The notes beneath the pieces were generated by a model. The model was not told the DNA's origin, searched no databases, and was given only the letters and a program-made list of their open reading frames with translations. This document shows, one piece after another, positions 19,541 to 30,492 of a stretch of 64,000 nucleotides of DNA. This stretch comes from Paenibacillus glacialis (lineage in GTDB: Bacteria > Bacillota > Bacilli > Paenibacillales > Paenibacillaceae). The position numbers and the translations under genes were made by a program. Positions within the stretch are counted from its first letter, which is position 1, and each line of letters starts with the position of its first letter. The stretch is from the NCBI RefSeq assembly GCF_001637205.1, contig NZ_LVJH01000001.1, forward strand, positions 19,984-83,983, written 5' to 3'.

Positions 19541-21877
19541 CTAGTTCACTCCCGTATGGTCCACAAGCGCATGTTGCAGAACCTGATCCATATGCGATAC
19601 AGGTATAAATTCCACTTCATTCTTTATGCTGTCTGGAATCTCACTTAAATCCCGTTCATTATCTTTAGGGAGTAGAATTTTTTTGTAGCCTGCACGATGA
19701 GCGGCAAGTGATTTCTCTTTCAGTCCACCGATGGGTAATACACGTCCACGCAAGGTGATTTCACCTGTCATAGCCACATCCTTGGATACATGCCTCTTCG
19801 TCAAAGCAGATATTAAAGCAGTCGCAATGGTAATCCCTGCTGAAGGCCCATCCTTGGGAATGGCTCCTTCAGGAATATGAATGTGAATATCATTTTTTTC
19901 ATGAAAATCAGCTTGAATACCTAACTCTTCTGATTTGGAACGAGTATAGCTAAATGCCGCTTGTGCTGATTCTTTCATCACATCACCCAATTGGCCTGTT
20001 AACGTCAGTTTACCCGAACCCGGGACAACTGTCACCTCAATCATAAGAGTCTCCCCGCCAACCTCTGTCCAAGCAAGCCCTGCCACCGTTCCAATCTGGT
20101 CCTCAAGGTCAGCAACACCATGACGGAATTTAGCAATACCTAGATGGACTTTAACGTCATCTGATGTCACAGAAATAATGGATTCCTCTTGTGACACGAT
20201 TATTTTGGCAGCTTTACGGCACAATGCCGCAATTTGCTGTTCTAGGTTCCGCACTCCAGATTCCCGAGTATATTCACGTATCACTTTTAGTAATGCATCT
20301 TCTTCAATCTGTAACTGATCAGCCTCTAGCCCATGTTCGCGCTTTTGCTTCGGCAGTAAGTACCGCTTAACAATCTGTAACTTCTCAAGCTCTGTATATC
20401 CTGGTATATGAAGTACTTCCATACGATCCAGAAGAGGTCTTGGGATATTGTGTATGGCATTGGCTGTCGTAATAAACATGACTTGAGATAAGTCAAAAGG
20501 TACTTCAATAAAATGATCGCTAAACGTATTATTCTGCTCTGGATCAAGCACTTCAAGCAGAGCCGAGGAAGGGTCTCCTCTGAAATCAGCCGCCATTTTA
20601 TCAATTTCATCTAAAAGGAATACCGGATTTAGCGAACCAGCCGTCTTCATTCCCTGAACGATACGCCCCGGCATAGCACCCACATACGTACGACGATGCC
20701 CTCGAATTTCCGCTTCATCCCTTACGCCACCTAAAGACATACGGACAAATTGACGATCTAAAGATCGAGCTATCGAACGTGCTAGTGATGTTTTCCCAAC
20801 ACCCGGAGGACCAACAAGACAAAGAATAGGCCCCTTCATTTTCTTAACCAACTTCTGAACAGCAAGATACTCTAGAACACGTTCCTTCGGTTTATCAAGA
20901 CCATAATGATCCTCATTCAGAACATCTTCCGCCTTCTGAATATCGAGATCATCCTCCGTCTTGTTCGTCCAAGGTAAACTTAATAACCAATCCACATAGT
21001 TACGGATCACTCCGCCTTCTGCTGAACTTGTTGGCATTTTCTCAAGTCGGTCAATTTCCTTCTCAACTTTCTCCTGCACCTTCTCTGGAAGGTCCTTCTC
21101 CTCTAACTGCCCACGAAGGTCATCAACTTCGCCAGCCCGACCTTCCTTCTCACCTAGTTCTTTCTGTATCGCCTTCATTTGTTCACGTAGATAATATTCC
21201 TTTTGGGTCTTTTCCATCTGCTTCTTAACCCGCTGGCTGATTTTACGCTCCAATTCAAGTACTTCACGTTCATTATTCAGAATATCAAGTAATTTCTCGA
21301 GCCGTTGTCGAACATCAATCGTCTCTAAAATTTCTTGTTTATCTTTAATCTTCAGCGTCAAATGACTCGTAATAACGTCCGATAATCGACCTGGTTCTTC
21401 AATATCCGAGACAGCGTCTAGCGTCTCTGGCGTAACCTTCTTTGATAAATTAATATAATGCTCGAACTGACTGAGCACGGTACGCATCAAAGCATTTATT
21501 TCAGGATCATCATTCTCCTGCTCCGGAAGTTCACGAGCAATAACCTCGTAATACTCCTCGTTATCTGTATACTGAAGAACTTCCGCTCGCTCCATTCCTT
21601 CTATTAGCACACGAATGGTTCCATTCGGAAGTTTCAACATTTGTCTCACTTTCGCCACTGTACCAATTCGAAATATATCATCTTGTGTTGGTTCTTCAAT
21701 GTTCACTTCGGATTGAGAACAAAGGAGAATCAAGTTATCTTCTATCATAGCTTTCTCCAAAGCCTTGACCGATTTCTCGCGACCCACATCGAGATGAAGC
21801 ACCATGCTTGGGTATACAAGAAGTCCTCTCAAAGGCAATAACGGAAAACGACGACCTTTGGGTTTACTAGTACCCAT
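19541..21877 (-). CDS. lon: ATP-dependent protease LonA
   Basis: LonA degrades misfolded and regulatory proteins in the cytoplasm. The 778-residue protein has the N-terminal substrate-binding domain ([20 protein letters not shown]), a coiled coil (about 180-290), the AAA+ module with [15 protein letters not shown] (about 350) and VFLLDEIDK, and the serine-lysine protease domain with [14 protein letters not shown] (catalytic Ser) and [14 protein letters not shown] (catalytic Lys). I use ATG 21877, eight bases after GGAGGTG; an upstream in-frame start adds 21 residues without a ribosome-binding site. Neighbouring lonB lies upstream. Confidence 0.96.
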   Translation of the reverse strand: MGTSKPKGRRFPLLPLRGLLVYPSMVLHLDVGREKSVKALEKAMIEDNLILLCSQSEVNIEEPTQDDIFRIGTVAKVRQMLKLPNGTIRVLIEGMERAEVLQYTDNEEYYEVIARELPEQENDDPEINALMRTVLSQFEHYINLSKKVTPETLDAVSDIEEPGRLSDVITSHLTLKIKDKQEILETIDVRQRLEKLLDILNNEREVLELERKISQRVKKQMEKTQKEYYLREQMKAIQKELGEKEGRAGEVDDLRGQLEEKDLPEKVQEKVEKEIDRLEKMPTSSAEGGVIRNYVDWLLSLPWTNKTEDDLDIQKAEDVLNEDHYGLDKPKERVLEYLAVQKLVKKMKGPILCLVGPPGVGKTSLARSIARSLDRQFVRMSLGGVRDEAEIRGHRRTYVGAMPGRIVQGMKTAGSLNPVFLLDEIDKMAADFRGDPSSALLEVLDPEQNNTFSDHFIEVPFDLSQVMFITTANAIHNIPRPLLDRMEVLHIPGYTELEKLQIVKRYLLPKQKREHGLEADQLQIEEDALLKVIREYTRESGVRNLEQQIAALCRKAAKIIVSQEESIISVTSDDVKVHLGIAKFRHGVADLEDQIGTVAGLAWTEVGGETLMIEVTVVPGSGKLTLTGQLGDVMKESAQAAFSYTRSKSEELGIQADFHEKNDIHIHIPEGAIPKDGPSAGITIATALISALTKRHVSKDVAMTGEITLRGRVLPIGGLKEKSLAAHRAGYKKILLPKDNERDLSEIPDSIKNEVEFIPVSHMDQVLQHALVDHTGVN

Positions 21878-21965
21878 CGCTTTCGCACCTCCAGTTGCTC
21901 TCTTTAGGTTATGCATCTTATATATTTTAACAAAAAACAACTTGAAACACCAATAAACTGCTGTA

Positions 21966-23702
21966 TTAAAAGCTTCCCGAATCTGTTACTTGACCAGGTC
22001 GAACTAATTTAGCATGGAGATACGACGAAGGGACATCTGCAAAACCATCCGCAATCTCCGGGAGTAACGTTTCATTTAAATTATTAACCAACTCTTTACC
22101 GAATACATGCTGAAAAACTTCCTGAATAGATTCTACTGGGATAACTTGTAATCCATTAAGACCCGCAAACAGCGATTGCCAATTGTCCTTAGGTATTAAA
22201 ACGGTTGTTGCACCAGCTTGAAATGCAGCTTCAACCTTGGCAATAACCCCTCCAATCGGCTTTACCTTTCCGTGGATACTGATCTCACCGGTCATGGCAA
22301 TACGATGATCAATAGGAATCCGTTTCACAGCTGACACGATAGCTGTAGCCATTGCAATACCCGCAGATGGTCCATCAATTGGCGTGCCCCCTGGAAAGTT
22401 AATATGCAGTTGATAATCACTTGAATCAAGACCCATTAAACGAAGAACGGTAAGCACATTCTCTACAGAGCCCTTAGCCATACTTTTACGACGGATCGTC
22501 CGTGAAGCTCCGCCGATTTCTTCCTCTTCAACTACACCCGTTACATTAAATGTGCCTTGTCCCTTAGGAACTTGTGTAGCAGATACTTCAATTTCGAGTA
22601 AAGTACCCATATTCGGCCCGTAGACCGCAAGTCCATTAACTACACCTATTTGAGGATACATGGCGATTTTGTGATCAGGACGAGGTTGAAGTTGGCTACT
22701 GTTGGCAACCCACTCCACATCTGATGCTTCCAATGAATCTCTCTTCTCCGTAAGAGCTAATCCTGCCGCAAGTTGAATAATATTGACAGCCTCTCTTCCG
22801 TTCGTAGCATATTGTTTCACTACTTCTACAGCAGATGGACACGGAGTAAGGCCAATCTTCTGGATGGCATCTTCCGCAATCCTACCGATTTCCTCCACTA
22901 ATAAGGGACGGAAGTAAATTTCCATACAACGAGACCGAAGCGCCGGAGGGATTTCATGTGGAGAACGAGTCGTTGCCCCCACAAGTCTGAAATCCGCAGG
23001 CAACCCATTCTGAAAAATATCATGAATGTATGCTGGCGTATTATTATCCTCAGAGTTATAATATGCACTCTCTAAGAGAACCTTGCGGTCTTCTAGTACC
23101 TTTAACAATTTATTTAATTGGATGGAATGCAATTCGCCAATTTCATCGATAAACAATATCCCACCATGTGCCTTAGTCACTGCTCCTGGTTTAGGTTGAG
23201 GTATACCTGCAACGCCCATAGAACCTGCACCTTGATAGATTGGATCATGAACAGACCCAATGAGGGGGTCTGCAATTCCGCGTTCGTCAAAACGAGCCGT
23301 TGTTGCATCTATTTCCGTAAATTTAGCTTCACTTTTAAAAGGAGATGCTGGATTCTTCTTCGCCTCCTGCATAACTACACGTGCTGCAGCTGTTTTCCCT
23401 ACTCCCGGCGGTCCATATATAATGACATGCTGAGGGTTAGCACTGCATAATGCCGCCTTCAAAGCACGCAGTCCATCCTTTTGCCCTACGATATCCTGTA
23501 TCGATTGAGGTCGGGTTTTCTCTGCAAGAGGTTTGGTGAGTGAAACAGATCTTAGTTTCCGTAATTTCTCTAACTCTTTCCTCGACTCCCTGTCGACCGC
23601 TGTACGGTTGGTCTTCTGACCACGCAATAGATTCCAGAAGTAAATTCCGATTACAACACCAAAGAACAATTGAACTAGCATAAATATCATAGAAAAATTC
23701 AT
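21966..23702 (-). CDS. lonB: ATP-dependent protease LonB, membrane anchored
   Basis: LonB is the second Lon-type protease of spore formers, made in the forespore in B. subtilis. The 578-residue protein starts with one hydrophobic segment ([20 protein letters not shown]), lacks the LonA substrate-binding domain, then has an AAA+ module ([25 protein letters not shown]) and a serine-lysine protease domain ([33 protein letters not shown]). ATG 23702 is preceded by GGGAGG with six bases between; an ATG six bases upstream overlaps that site. Adjacent lonA-lonB order is conserved in Bacillales. Confidence 0.93.
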   Translation of the reverse strand: MNFSMIFMLVQLFFGVVIGIYFWNLLRGQKTNRTAVDRESRKELEKLRKLRSVSLTKPLAEKTRPQSIQDIVGQKDGLRALKAALCSANPQHVIIYGPPGVGKTAAARVVMQEAKKNPASPFKSEAKFTEIDATTARFDERGIADPLIGSVHDPIYQGAGSMGVAGIPQPKPGAVTKAHGGILFIDEIGELHSIQLNKLLKVLEDRKVLLESAYYNSEDNNTPAYIHDIFQNGLPADFRLVGATTRSPHEIPPALRSRCMEIYFRPLLVEEIGRIAEDAIQKIGLTPCPSAVEVVKQYATNGREAVNIIQLAAGLALTEKRDSLEASDVEWVANSSQLQPRPDHKIAMYPQIGVVNGLAVYGPNMGTLLEIEVSATQVPKGQGTFNVTGVVEEEEIGGASRTIRRKSMAKGSVENVLTVLRLMGLDSSDYQLHINFPGGTPIDGPSAGIAMATAIVSAVKRIPIDHRIAMTGEISIHGKVKPIGGVIAKVEAAFQAGATTVLIPKDNWQSLFAGLNGLQVIPVESIQEVFQHVFGKELVNNLNETLLPEIADGFADVPSSYLHAKLVRPGQVTDSGSF

Positions 23703-23856
23703 GGTCATCCTCCCGTTTCTCTAACTATCATTAGGTTAATACTTGATAGTATTGCCTTTTCCTCATCCAATAAACGCAAATTGTTATGAATTTCAAAAGG
23801 AACCTTCAAATATGGGTATCTCACCATCATCGTAGCGACGTTCTCTTGGACACATC

Positions 23857-23890
23857 AAAAAAACTGCAAGCCAATAACTTAGGCTTGCAG
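23857..23890 (-). terminator. Terminator of ispG
   Basis: A nine-base perfect stem (CTGCAAGCC / GGCTTGCAG) with a nine-base loop follows the ispG stop, and on the minus strand ends in TTTTTTTGATG. It isolates ispG from lonB. Confidence 0.85.
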
Positions 23891-23905
23891 CTCTTCATAA
23901 CAATA

Positions 23906-25015
23906 TTATGATTGATGTTGATGATTGCGACCAGGAATTTCTCCCGTTGCTTCATATACTTCAACGATGTGATCAATCTCTTTCTTCAATTCACTAACCA
24001 GATCAGCCTCAGGAACCTTGCGGACAATTTCTCCATACCGGAAAAGCATTCCTTCCCCACGAGCACCAGCGATACCAATATCAGCCTCACGCGCTTCCCC
24101 CGGACCATTCACGGCACATCCAAGTACTGAGACTTTAATAGGTACCTTCAATTTAGAGATATACTCTTCTACTTCATTAGCAATAGAGAATAAATCAATA
24201 TCGAGTCTTCCACAGGTAGGGCACGAAATGAGTGTTGGAGCATCAGAGATTAGACCAAATGACTTCAGAATCTCGCGTGCTACCTTAATTTCCTCTACTG
24301 GATCTGCGCTAAGTGAAATTCGTAACGTATTCCCAATTCCCAGAGAGAGTAGAGCACCAATGCCCGCAGAACTCTTAATCGTACCTGAGAACAACGTTCC
24401 TGCTTCAGTGATACCTAGATGTAGCGGATATGGGATAACCTCTGCTGCCTTACGATAAGCTTCAATCGCCATAGGTACGTCTGAAGCTTTTAGAGATACG
24501 ATAATATCATGAAAGTCTAACTCTTCCAAAATTCCGATATGAAATAGCGCACTCTCAACCATAGCATCCGGTGTCGGGTAACCATATTTCTCAAGCAAAT
24601 GATTCTCTAATGAACCCGCATTAACGCCAATACGAATAGGAATCCCACGTGCCTTACAAGCTTTAACAACTTCTTCTACTTTCGAACGACGACCGATATT
24701 ACCTGGATTAATCCGAACTTTATCAATCCCATTCTCAATAGCCGCCAAAGCTAATCTATAATCAAAATGAATGTCTGCAACAAGCGGAATATGAATCTGT
24801 TTCTTGATTTCCTTAATTGCAGCTGCCGCTTCCTCATTGTTAACGGTAACACGCACCATTTGGCAACCTGCTTCTTCTAAGCGCAATATTTCAGCTACTG
24901 TCGCATCCACATCAGCAGTTTTCGTTGTACACATACTTTGAATAATAACATCGTTACTTCCACCTATGATTAGGTTTCCAACTTTGACAGGACGTGTGTC
25001 TTTTCTCGAAAACAT
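23906..25015 (-). CDS. ispG: 4-hydroxy-3-methylbut-2-en-1-yl diphosphate synthase
   Basis: IspG (GcpE) is the [4Fe-4S] enzyme that converts MEcPP to HMBPP in the non-mevalonate isoprenoid pathway. The 369-residue protein has the TIM-barrel start [41 protein letters not shown], and the cluster ligands in [12 protein letters not shown] (about 267-272) and [11 protein letters not shown] (about 305). GGGGAGG precedes the ATG. It appears to be its own transcription unit, with a terminator 16 bp past the stop. Confidence 0.96.
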   Translation of the reverse strand: MFSRKDTRPVKVGNLIIGGSNDVIIQSMCTTKTADVDATVAEILRLEEAGCQMVRVTVNNEEAAAAIKEIKKQIHIPLVADIHFDYRLALAAIENGIDKVRINPGNIGRRSKVEEVVKACKARGIPIRIGVNAGSLENHLLEKYGYPTPDAMVESALFHIGILEELDFHDIIVSLKASDVPMAIEAYRKAAEVIPYPLHLGITEAGTLFSGTIKSSAGIGALLSLGIGNTLRISLSADPVEEIKVAREILKSFGLISDAPTLISCPTCGRLDIDLFSIANEVEEYISKLKVPIKVSVLGCAVNGPGEAREADIGIAGARGEGMLFRYGEIVRKVPEADLVSELKKEIDHIVEVYEATGEIPGRNHQHQS

Positions 25016-25134
25016 GGTTAACCTCCCCTATAACGCTAAAACTCCACTCCTAACCCTGACGTCAAGATTTGCACGGCACAGGGTAGAAGTGGAACTTCGG
25101 CATCAGTTTACAAAGGCCCTAAGGATTTATTCCT

Positions 25135-26409
25135 TTAGGCGCTTTCTTCCTGCTTCTTACTATCATTATCGTTCGCTTCATTATTTGCATGTAATTCCGG
25201 AACGATCTTTTCATTCACTACTTTCTCAGTGATGATACATTCTTTAATGTCATCACGAGACGGAACCTCGAACATCAAGTCCAACATAATTCCTTCAATG
25301 ATAGCTCTCAAACCACGAGCACCTGTTTTGCGCTTAATAGCTTCCTTAGCTATAGCAATCAATGCATCTGGTTCAAATTTCAGGTTCACATTGTCCATTT
25401 CAAGTAGCTTTTGATATTGTCTAGTCAATGCATTCTTCGGCTCCGATAAAATCCGAACGAGCGTATTCTCATCTAACGGTTCCAAACTCGAAATGACTGG
25501 TAAGCGTCCTACAAATTCAGGAATCAGACCGAATTTCAATAGATCCTCAGGAAGAACCATCGATAGGTATTCACCTGGTTGTAGCTCCTTCTGAGTTTCT
25601 AAACCTGAATTAAATCCGATGACTTTCTTACCAATCCGACGTTTGATTAATTGTTCTAGGCCGTCAAATGCGCCGCCACAAATAAACAATACATTCGTAG
25701 TGTCGATTTGGATAAATTCCTGATGTGGATGCTTACGTCCACCTTGTGGAGGTACAGACGCAACCGTACCCTCGAGAATTTTTAGAAGGGCTTGCTGCAC
25801 TCCCTCACCAGACACATCACGAGTAATAGACGGATTCTCCGATTTACGTGCCACTTTATCGATTTCATCGATATAAATAATACCACGTTCGGCTTTCTCA
25901 ACATCATAATCTGCAGCTTGGATAAGTTTCAATAGAATATTCTCAACGTCTTCACCTACATATCCCGCTTCTGTTAATGAAGTAGCATCTGCAATGGCAA
26001 AAGGAACGTTCAGAATTTTAGCCATCGTCTGAGCAAGTAATGTCTTACCAGATCCTGTAGGACCTAACAAAAGAATATTACTCTTTGTAAGCTCTACATC
26101 GTCAATCTTACTTTGTGTATTAATCCGCTTGTAATGATTATACACAGCTACAGATAAAGATTTCTTAGCTTGATCCTGTCCAATAACGTATTGATCCAAA
26201 ATATCGCAAATATCCTTAGGCTTCGGAATATCCTTCAAGTCCACTTCTTCCTCGTGTCCAAGTTCTTCTTCCACAATCTCAGTGCATAACTCAATGCACT
26301 CGTCACATATATAAACACCAGGACCAGCAACTAGTTTGCGCACCTGCTCCTGCGTTTTACCACAGAAAGAACATTTAAGTTGCCCTTTCTCATCATTAAA
26401 TTTAAACAT
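25135..26409 (-). CDS. clpX: ClpX, ATP-dependent unfoldase of ClpXP
   Basis: ClpX recognises, unfolds and feeds substrates to ClpP. The 424-residue protein has the N-terminal Cys4 zinc domain ([10 protein letters not shown]...CDECIELC, residues 10-38), Walker [14 protein letters not shown] (about 115), Walker [10 protein letters not shown] (about 180), the IGF loop that docks on ClpP (VIGFNSG, about 265), and the C-terminal SSD domain. Its start is 11 bp after the clpP stop. In B. subtilis clpX and clpP are separated, so clpP-clpX adjacency here suggests joint expression. A weak hairpin spans the stop codon (25119-25141). Confidence 0.97.
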   Translation of the reverse strand: MFKFNDEKGQLKCSFCGKTQEQVRKLVAGPGVYICDECIELCTEIVEEELGHEEEVDLKDIPKPKDICDILDQYVIGQDQAKKSLSVAVYNHYKRINTQSKIDDVELTKSNILLLGPTGSGKTLLAQTMAKILNVPFAIADATSLTEAGYVGEDVENILLKLIQAADYDVEKAERGIIYIDEIDKVARKSENPSITRDVSGEGVQQALLKILEGTVASVPPQGGRKHPHQEFIQIDTTNVLFICGGAFDGLEQLIKRRIGKKVIGFNSGLETQKELQPGEYLSMVLPEDLLKFGLIPEFVGRLPVISSLEPLDENTLVRILSEPKNALTRQYQKLLEMDNVNLKFEPDALIAIAKEAIKRKTGARGLRAIIEGIMLDLMFEVPSRDDIKECIITEKVVNEKIVPELHANNEANDNDSKKQEESA

Positions 26410-26420
26410 ATTACCACCCC

Positions 26421-27011
26421 TTAAGATTTGATCGGTGAAGAGAGAACCTGGTCAATAAGTCCGTAAGACACCGCTTCTTCGGCGCTCATGAAGAAATCAC
26501 GATCTGTGTCCCGTTCGATTTTTTCGAGGGGTTGACCCGTACGTTCAACATATATTTGATTGAGCTTTTCTCTTGTTTTAATGATCCAATCTGTATGAAT
26601 CAAAATATCTGAGGCCTGACCTTGAACCCCACCCAATGGCTGATGAATCATCACTTCACTATTAGCTAGAGCAAATCTCTTTCCTTTCGCTCCTGCCGTT
26701 AGTAACAATGATCCCATACTTGCCGCCATTCCCATACAAATCGTGGAAACATCCGGTTTAATATATTGCATTGTATCGTATATACCCATTCCCGCTGTAA
26801 CAGAGCCACCCGGTGAGTTAATGTATAGACTTATGTCTTTCTCCGGGTCTTCAGCAGCTAGGAATAATAGCTGTGCTATGACGAGATTGGCAACATCATC
26901 ATCAATTGCATTACTTAGAAAAATAATGCGATCCTTAAGCAATCTGGAGTAAATATCAGAAGAACGTTCTCCTCGATTGGTTTGTTCTACAACCATAGGT
27001 ACCAGACTCAT
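26421..27011 (-). CDS. clpP: ClpP, ATP-dependent Clp protease proteolytic subunit
   Basis: ClpP forms the tetradecameric peptidase chamber. All triad positions are visible in the 196-residue protein: Ser in [16 protein letters not shown] (about residue 97), His in [15 protein letters not shown] (about 122) and Asp in [15 protein letters not shown] (about 171). The N-terminal [20 protein letters not shown] matches family members. GAGG lies upstream of the ATG. A 227-bp gap to tig holds the tig terminator and an A+T-rich clpP promoter region. Confidence 0.97.
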   Translation of the reverse strand: MSLVPMVVEQTNRGERSSDIYSRLLKDRIIFLSNAIDDDVANLVIAQLLFLAAEDPEKDISLYINSPGGSVTAGMGIYDTMQYIKPDVSTICMGMAASMGSLLLTAGAKGKRFALANSEVMIHQPLGGVQGQASDILIHTDWIIKTREKLNQIYVERTGQPLEKIERDTDRDFFMSAEEAVSYGLIDQVLSSPIKS

Positions 27012-27185
27012 TTGTCCAACCTCTTTTCCATTTAAAGATACATTCCAATGCTTTCAACAGTATTTTAACATGTTAGAAGCACGATGTCATTTTTTCAACT
27101 CTAATTGTATTTCCTGTTAAATAAATATGTATTTGCAAATCATCCAATCATCACATGTTTTATCCATAATTTGGATTGCATTAGG

Positions 27186-27220
27186 TAAAAATAAGGCACG
27201 TAAATACTTACGCGCCTTAT
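27186..27220 (-). terminator. Terminator of tig
   Basis: The stem ATAAGGCACGTAA / TTACGCGCCTTAT with a short loop lies 19 bp after the tig stop; the minus strand continues with TTTTTACC. Confidence 0.85.
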
Positions 27221-27238
27221 CGTATAGCAAACTTCTTA

Positions 27239-28570
27239 TTAAGCTTCTTCTGAAGTTGCTTCTTCTTTAACTTCTACAGCAGCGACTTCTTTACTGTTAG
27301 ACAGTAGGAAATCAATTGTTTTACGCAAGGAAATTTCTTCACGTAGACTATTCAATGAACCATTAGCTTCTAGAATGCTACGAAGTTCTTCAGGAGAACG
27401 TTTGTAGGAATCAGCCATTGCGTCCAATTCTTTAGTGATATCTTCATCCGTAACTTCAATATTCTCAGCTTTAGATACTTGCTCAAGAACAAGATTGTTA
27501 CGAACGCGTTTGTTAGCATCACCTTTCATTTGTTCTTGAAGATCTTCGGTAGTCTGACCCGAGAAGCTCAGGAACATTTCAAGATTCATGCCTTGAGCGC
27601 GAAGACGATTGTCAAAATCACGCATCATACTTTGAACTTCACTAGCGATCATCGCTTCTGGAATCTCAACTTCAGCTAATTCAGCAACTTTATCCACGAC
27701 AAGACCTTCGCGAACTCCTTTTGCTTCTTGCTCTTTACGAGACACAAGTTGTTTGTTCAAATCTTCTTTGTACTCAACCAATGTTTCGAATTCACTAACA
27801 TCCTTAGCAAACTCATCATCCAATACTGGAAGTTGTTTACGTTTGATTTCATGAATTTTCACTTTGAAGATTGCTTGTTTACCAGCTAGATCTTCTGCAT
27901 GGTAAGTATCTGGGAAAGTAACTTCAACATCTTTAAGATCGCCTGTAGCTAATCCTACAACTTGTTCTTCAAATCCTGGAATAAATGTGTTGCTTCCAAG
28001 TTCCAAAGAATAACGTTCAGCTTGTCCGCCGTCAAAAGGAACGCCGTCAACAGATCCATCAAAGTCAAGAATAGTGATATCGCCATTCGCTGCTACGCCT
28101 TCTTCAATAACTACTAGCTCAGCATGACGTTCTTGCAAACGACCCAACTCTTCGTTTAGTTCCTCTTCAGTTACTACAATTGCTTGTGCTGGAACTTCTA
28201 CGCCTGTGTATTGACCTAAAGTTACTTCAGGTTTAACAATTACTTTGGCTTTGAATTTAAAAACTTGACCTTTAGCAAATTGATCGATATCAATTTCCGG
28301 ACGATCTACAGGGAAAATGTCTGTTTCATCAACCGCTTGTGTGTAAACTTCTGGAAGCAAGATATCGATAGCATCTTGATACAGACTTTCTACTCCGTAA
28401 CGCGATTCAAAGATAGAACGTGGCACTTTACCTTTACGGAATCCAGGTACATTTGCTTTCTTAGATACTTTAGTAAAAGCCTTATCAAGCGCCTCAGTTA
28501 CACGCTCTACTTCTACTTCTACTTCAAGAACCCCAAGGTTCTTCTCTATTTTTTCCCAGGTTGCTTTCAT
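27239..28570 (-). CDS. tig: Trigger factor, ribosome-associated chaperone
   Basis: Trigger factor binds at the ribosome exit tunnel and shields nascent chains. The protein (443 residues from ATG 28570) has the N-terminal ribosome-binding domain with the signature PGFRKGKVPRSIFESRYG (about residues 42-60; the FRKGKVP loop docks on L23), a central FKBP-type PPIase domain (about 150-240, GDITILDFDG...FIPGFEEQVVG), and a long helical C-terminal chaperone domain. I use ATG 28570 because GGAGGGG precedes it; ten extra upstream codons lack a site. The acidic Val/Glu/Ala tail is typical. Confidence 0.96.
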   Translation of the reverse strand: MKATWEKIEKNLGVLEVEVEVERVTEALDKAFTKVSKKANVPGFRKGKVPRSIFESRYGVESLYQDAIDILLPEVYTQAVDETDIFPVDRPEIDIDQFAKGQVFKFKAKVIVKPEVTLGQYTGVEVPAQAIVVTEEELNEELGRLQERHAELVVIEEGVAANGDITILDFDGSVDGVPFDGGQAERYSLELGSNTFIPGFEEQVVGLATGDLKDVEVTFPDTYHAEDLAGKQAIFKVKIHEIKRKQLPVLDDEFAKDVSEFETLVEYKEDLNKQLVSRKEQEAKGVREGLVVDKVAELAEVEIPEAMIASEVQSMMRDFDNRLRAQGMNLEMFLSFSGQTTEDLQEQMKGDANKRVRNNLVLEQVSKAENIEVTDEDITKELDAMADSYKRSPEELRSILEANGSLNSLREEISLRKTIDFLLSNSKEVAAVEVKEEATSEEA

Positions 28571-28689
28571 TTTATGCTTTCCCCTCCAAAAATATTTCAA
28601 TTATTTATCATTATCTACATAAATTCACGCATAGAACAACCATTTTAGTATAAACAACATTGAATTCTTTTTCAAGAGCAGGGTTACCT

Positions 28690-29652
28690 TTAATCCGATA
28701 TCCCCTCAGAAATAAATTGCTTTAAAGAACGATAGGCTTGTTCGAATTGGAACCGAATATGCTCTGTTATCCCATATATAGCACGCGTCACTTCTTCATT
28801 TCGACTTCCTGTTAGACTTTCAGATACGGTTTGATGAAGAGCAGCCGCCCAAATATCCATGACCAAATCTTCTTCTATTAGCAAAGACTGATAGATATTT
28901 GTCCCGTATACAGCTTTAATAAATTGTATCCATAGCTCTTGAGCGAAATAATAAAGAGTAGGCTCCTGAACCTCCGTATGCTGTGCAACCCGATCTACAA
29001 TGTCCTGTACAACGAGCGGGAAGTCGCTATCTTTCAGTGGAACATTCTCAATTTCAATTTCTACTTGTTCCTGTCCTCGTACCAAAATAACGCAACCTTG
29101 CATACCTCGCTTATGTAGCGTCTGCAGTACCCGATATTGTAGTAATGAGTGCATTTCTCTAGTCTGTAACCATTCAGTCAAAGATCGATCTATATCATCG
29201 CCATTCAAATAGGAAAGCTGTTCCAATGCCAACATGGTTTGTTCAGACAAGGGATCATGCATGACTTTGTAGAGCAACTTGTTAGCGTAATCGGCATCTT
29301 CAGCAAGTTTACCTTGCACTTTAAGCCTGGTTAACTCATCTTCATCTAAATCAATCTCTTTTTCCAAGTGAGATAGTTCATTATCCTCACCCTCAATATA
29401 GTGAGGGAACGCAGTCTCTAACCATTCGAGTAACGCCTGCCATTCATCCACATGTTGCTCTTCCTGCCCTTGGCATTGAAGTAGAAACCGAAGTAGCTCC
29501 ATCGCTTCTCCATATCGTTCGCTTTCAAGCATGACCGTAAGTTGAATCTGGTAATAATCCAACGTCTTCGGAAAAAGCACGATATTATCTTTGGCAGGGG
29601 AATTAGTGTCGTTTATATGTACTCCTCCTCTCTTATATATCTCGTGATTCAA
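28690..29652 (-). CDS. YsoA-like helical repeat protein
   Basis: About 320 residues, mostly helical, with acidic stretches; similar in position to B. subtilis ysoA, a TPR-type gene just upstream of tig. The N-terminal YYQIQLTVMLESERYGEAMELLRFLL is TPR-like. Function unknown. The start is unclear. TTG 29652 has GAGGTG nine bases upstream, while a much stronger AGAGGAGGAG lies inside, seven bases before an ATA codon at 29616 and with no ATG nearby. An ATG-to-ATA change or an unusual ATA start is possible. No signal peptide or membrane segment is seen. Confidence 0.65.
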   Translation of the reverse strand: MNHEIYKRGGVHINDTNSPAKDNIVLFPKTLDYYQIQLTVMLESERYGEAMELLRFLLQCQGQEEQHVDEWQALLEWLETAFPHYIEGEDNELSHLEKEIDLDEDELTRLKVQGKLAEDADYANKLLYKVMHDPLSEQTMLALEQLSYLNGDDIDRSLTEWLQTREMHSLLQYRVLQTLHKRGMQGCVILVRGQEQVEIEIENVPLKDSDFPLVVQDIVDRVAQHTEVQEPTLYYFAQELWIQFIKAVYGTNIYQSLLIEEDLVMDIWAAALHQTVSESLTGSRNEEVTRAIYGITEHIRFQFEQAYRSLKQFISEGISD

Positions 29653-29725
29653 ATTATATCACACCTCTTCTAAGTTTTAAAAAGTCACCTTTATCACATC
29701 ATTTTCATTTATTAATAAATAATGC

Positions 29726-29754
29726 TTGCCATTCCATGTTCCTCATGATATATT
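29726..29754 (+). promoter_or_regulatory. Sigma-A promoter of the first tRNA-Arg
   Basis: TTGCCA (29726-29731) and TATATT (29749-29754) are 17 bp apart and lie 20 bp before the tRNA, the layout of a strong stable-RNA promoter. Confidence 0.75.
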
Positions 29755-29774
29755 ATTAATTGTTCGTTTTTCGC

Positions 29775-29848
<74 letters not shown>

Positions 29849-29856
29849 TATAGAAT

Positions 29857-29887
29857 AAAGGCTCTCCTTCGGGGGAGCCTTTTTTTT
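29857..29887 (+). terminator. Terminator of the first tRNA-Arg
   Basis: AGGCTCTCC-TTCG-GGGGAGCCT is a UUCG-capped hairpin followed by eight T. Confidence 0.9.
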
Positions 29888-30020
29888 GTTTCAGAGGGTG
29901 AGAACACCCAATAGGGCACGTCGGAACTTATTCATCGTTAGCATTACCTTCGCAGTCTCGACCATAGGGAGAGTCCTTCTTGTATTCTCTAGTAGGATCT
30001 ACCTTCCAATGAGCAAATTA

Positions 30021-30060
30021 AGGGACTACTTTTCTATTTACAGAAAAGTAGTCCCTCTTT
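30021..30060 (-). terminator. Bidirectional hairpin after the small sporulation cluster
   Basis: A 15-bp perfect stem (AGGGACTACTTTTCT and its complement) with a six-base loop lies 29 bp past the stop of the gene at 30089. The better T-tract is on the plus strand, so it may also catch read-through from the tRNA. The 29888-30020 stretch holds no gene I can support. Confidence 0.7.
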
Positions 30061-30088
30061 TTATGGTTAGCATAATGTTTTTAATATC

Positions 30089-30247
30089 TCATCGAATGAT
30101 AGCGTAGATCAACCAACAAATGATAGATATCACTATACACACGCTCGAAATAGACGATAGGCATAAAAAAAACATTCTATACTTCTTATCCTGTTGGTTC
30201 TCAACATCATCCATTCCTTCCTTGGGGGAAGGTTGGTACTTCCTCAC
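30089..30247 (-). CDS. Small membrane protein, 52 residues
   Basis: I find a short gene starting at GTG 30247, preceded by AAAGGAG with eight bases between. It codes for a hydrophilic N-terminus (MRKYQPSPKEGMDDVENQQ, reading the GTG as Met) and a hydrophobic C-terminal segment of about 25 residues rich in Ile/Cys/Ser, ending IICWLIYAIIR. It lies 20 bp after cse60 on the same strand and before a strong hairpin. From this context it is probably a sporulation-expressed tail-anchored peptide; I do not recognise the family. Confidence 0.7.
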   Translation of the reverse strand: MRKYQPSPKEGMDDVENQQDKKYRMFFLCLSSISSVCIVISIICWLIYAIIR

Positions 30248-30267
30248 GCTAAAAACTCCTTTCCTTG

Positions 30268-30465
30268 CTATTCCACTTTATCGTCTATTCTGTAAACGAC
30301 CAGTATAGTGCTTCTTTGCCGTTCTGTTTTTGAACTATTGGTCTTAACTACAGATTCATAACAGATATTAATGACTTGCTCATCTTTTAAACCAGCTAAG
30401 AACTGATTGGCCTTATTCTCTGCATAAGAATTATCTGAATCTACAAACTCTTTAACCTGTATCAT
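30268..30465 (-). CDS. cse60: Sporulation protein Cse60
   Basis: Cse60 is a small sigma-E-dependent sporulation protein of unknown biochemical role in B. subtilis. The 65-residue protein matches the family as I recall it: MIQVKEFVDSDNSYAENKA followed by FLAGLKDEQVINICYES and the C-terminal STILVVYR. There is no signal or membrane segment. It lies 27 bp downstream of the Gre-like gene and 20 bp upstream of a small membrane protein gene, so the three are probably one unit. Confidence 0.85.
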   Translation of the reverse strand: MIQVKEFVDSDNSYAENKANQFLAGLKDEQVINICYESVVKTNSSKTERQRSTILVVYRIDDKVE

Positions 30466-30492
30466 TGTACATTCTCCTTTATGTTACAAGCA

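Noticed and set aside
29886..30088. Small genes beyond the first tRNA
   Set aside because: Only hairpins and short frames without ribosome-binding sites are present.
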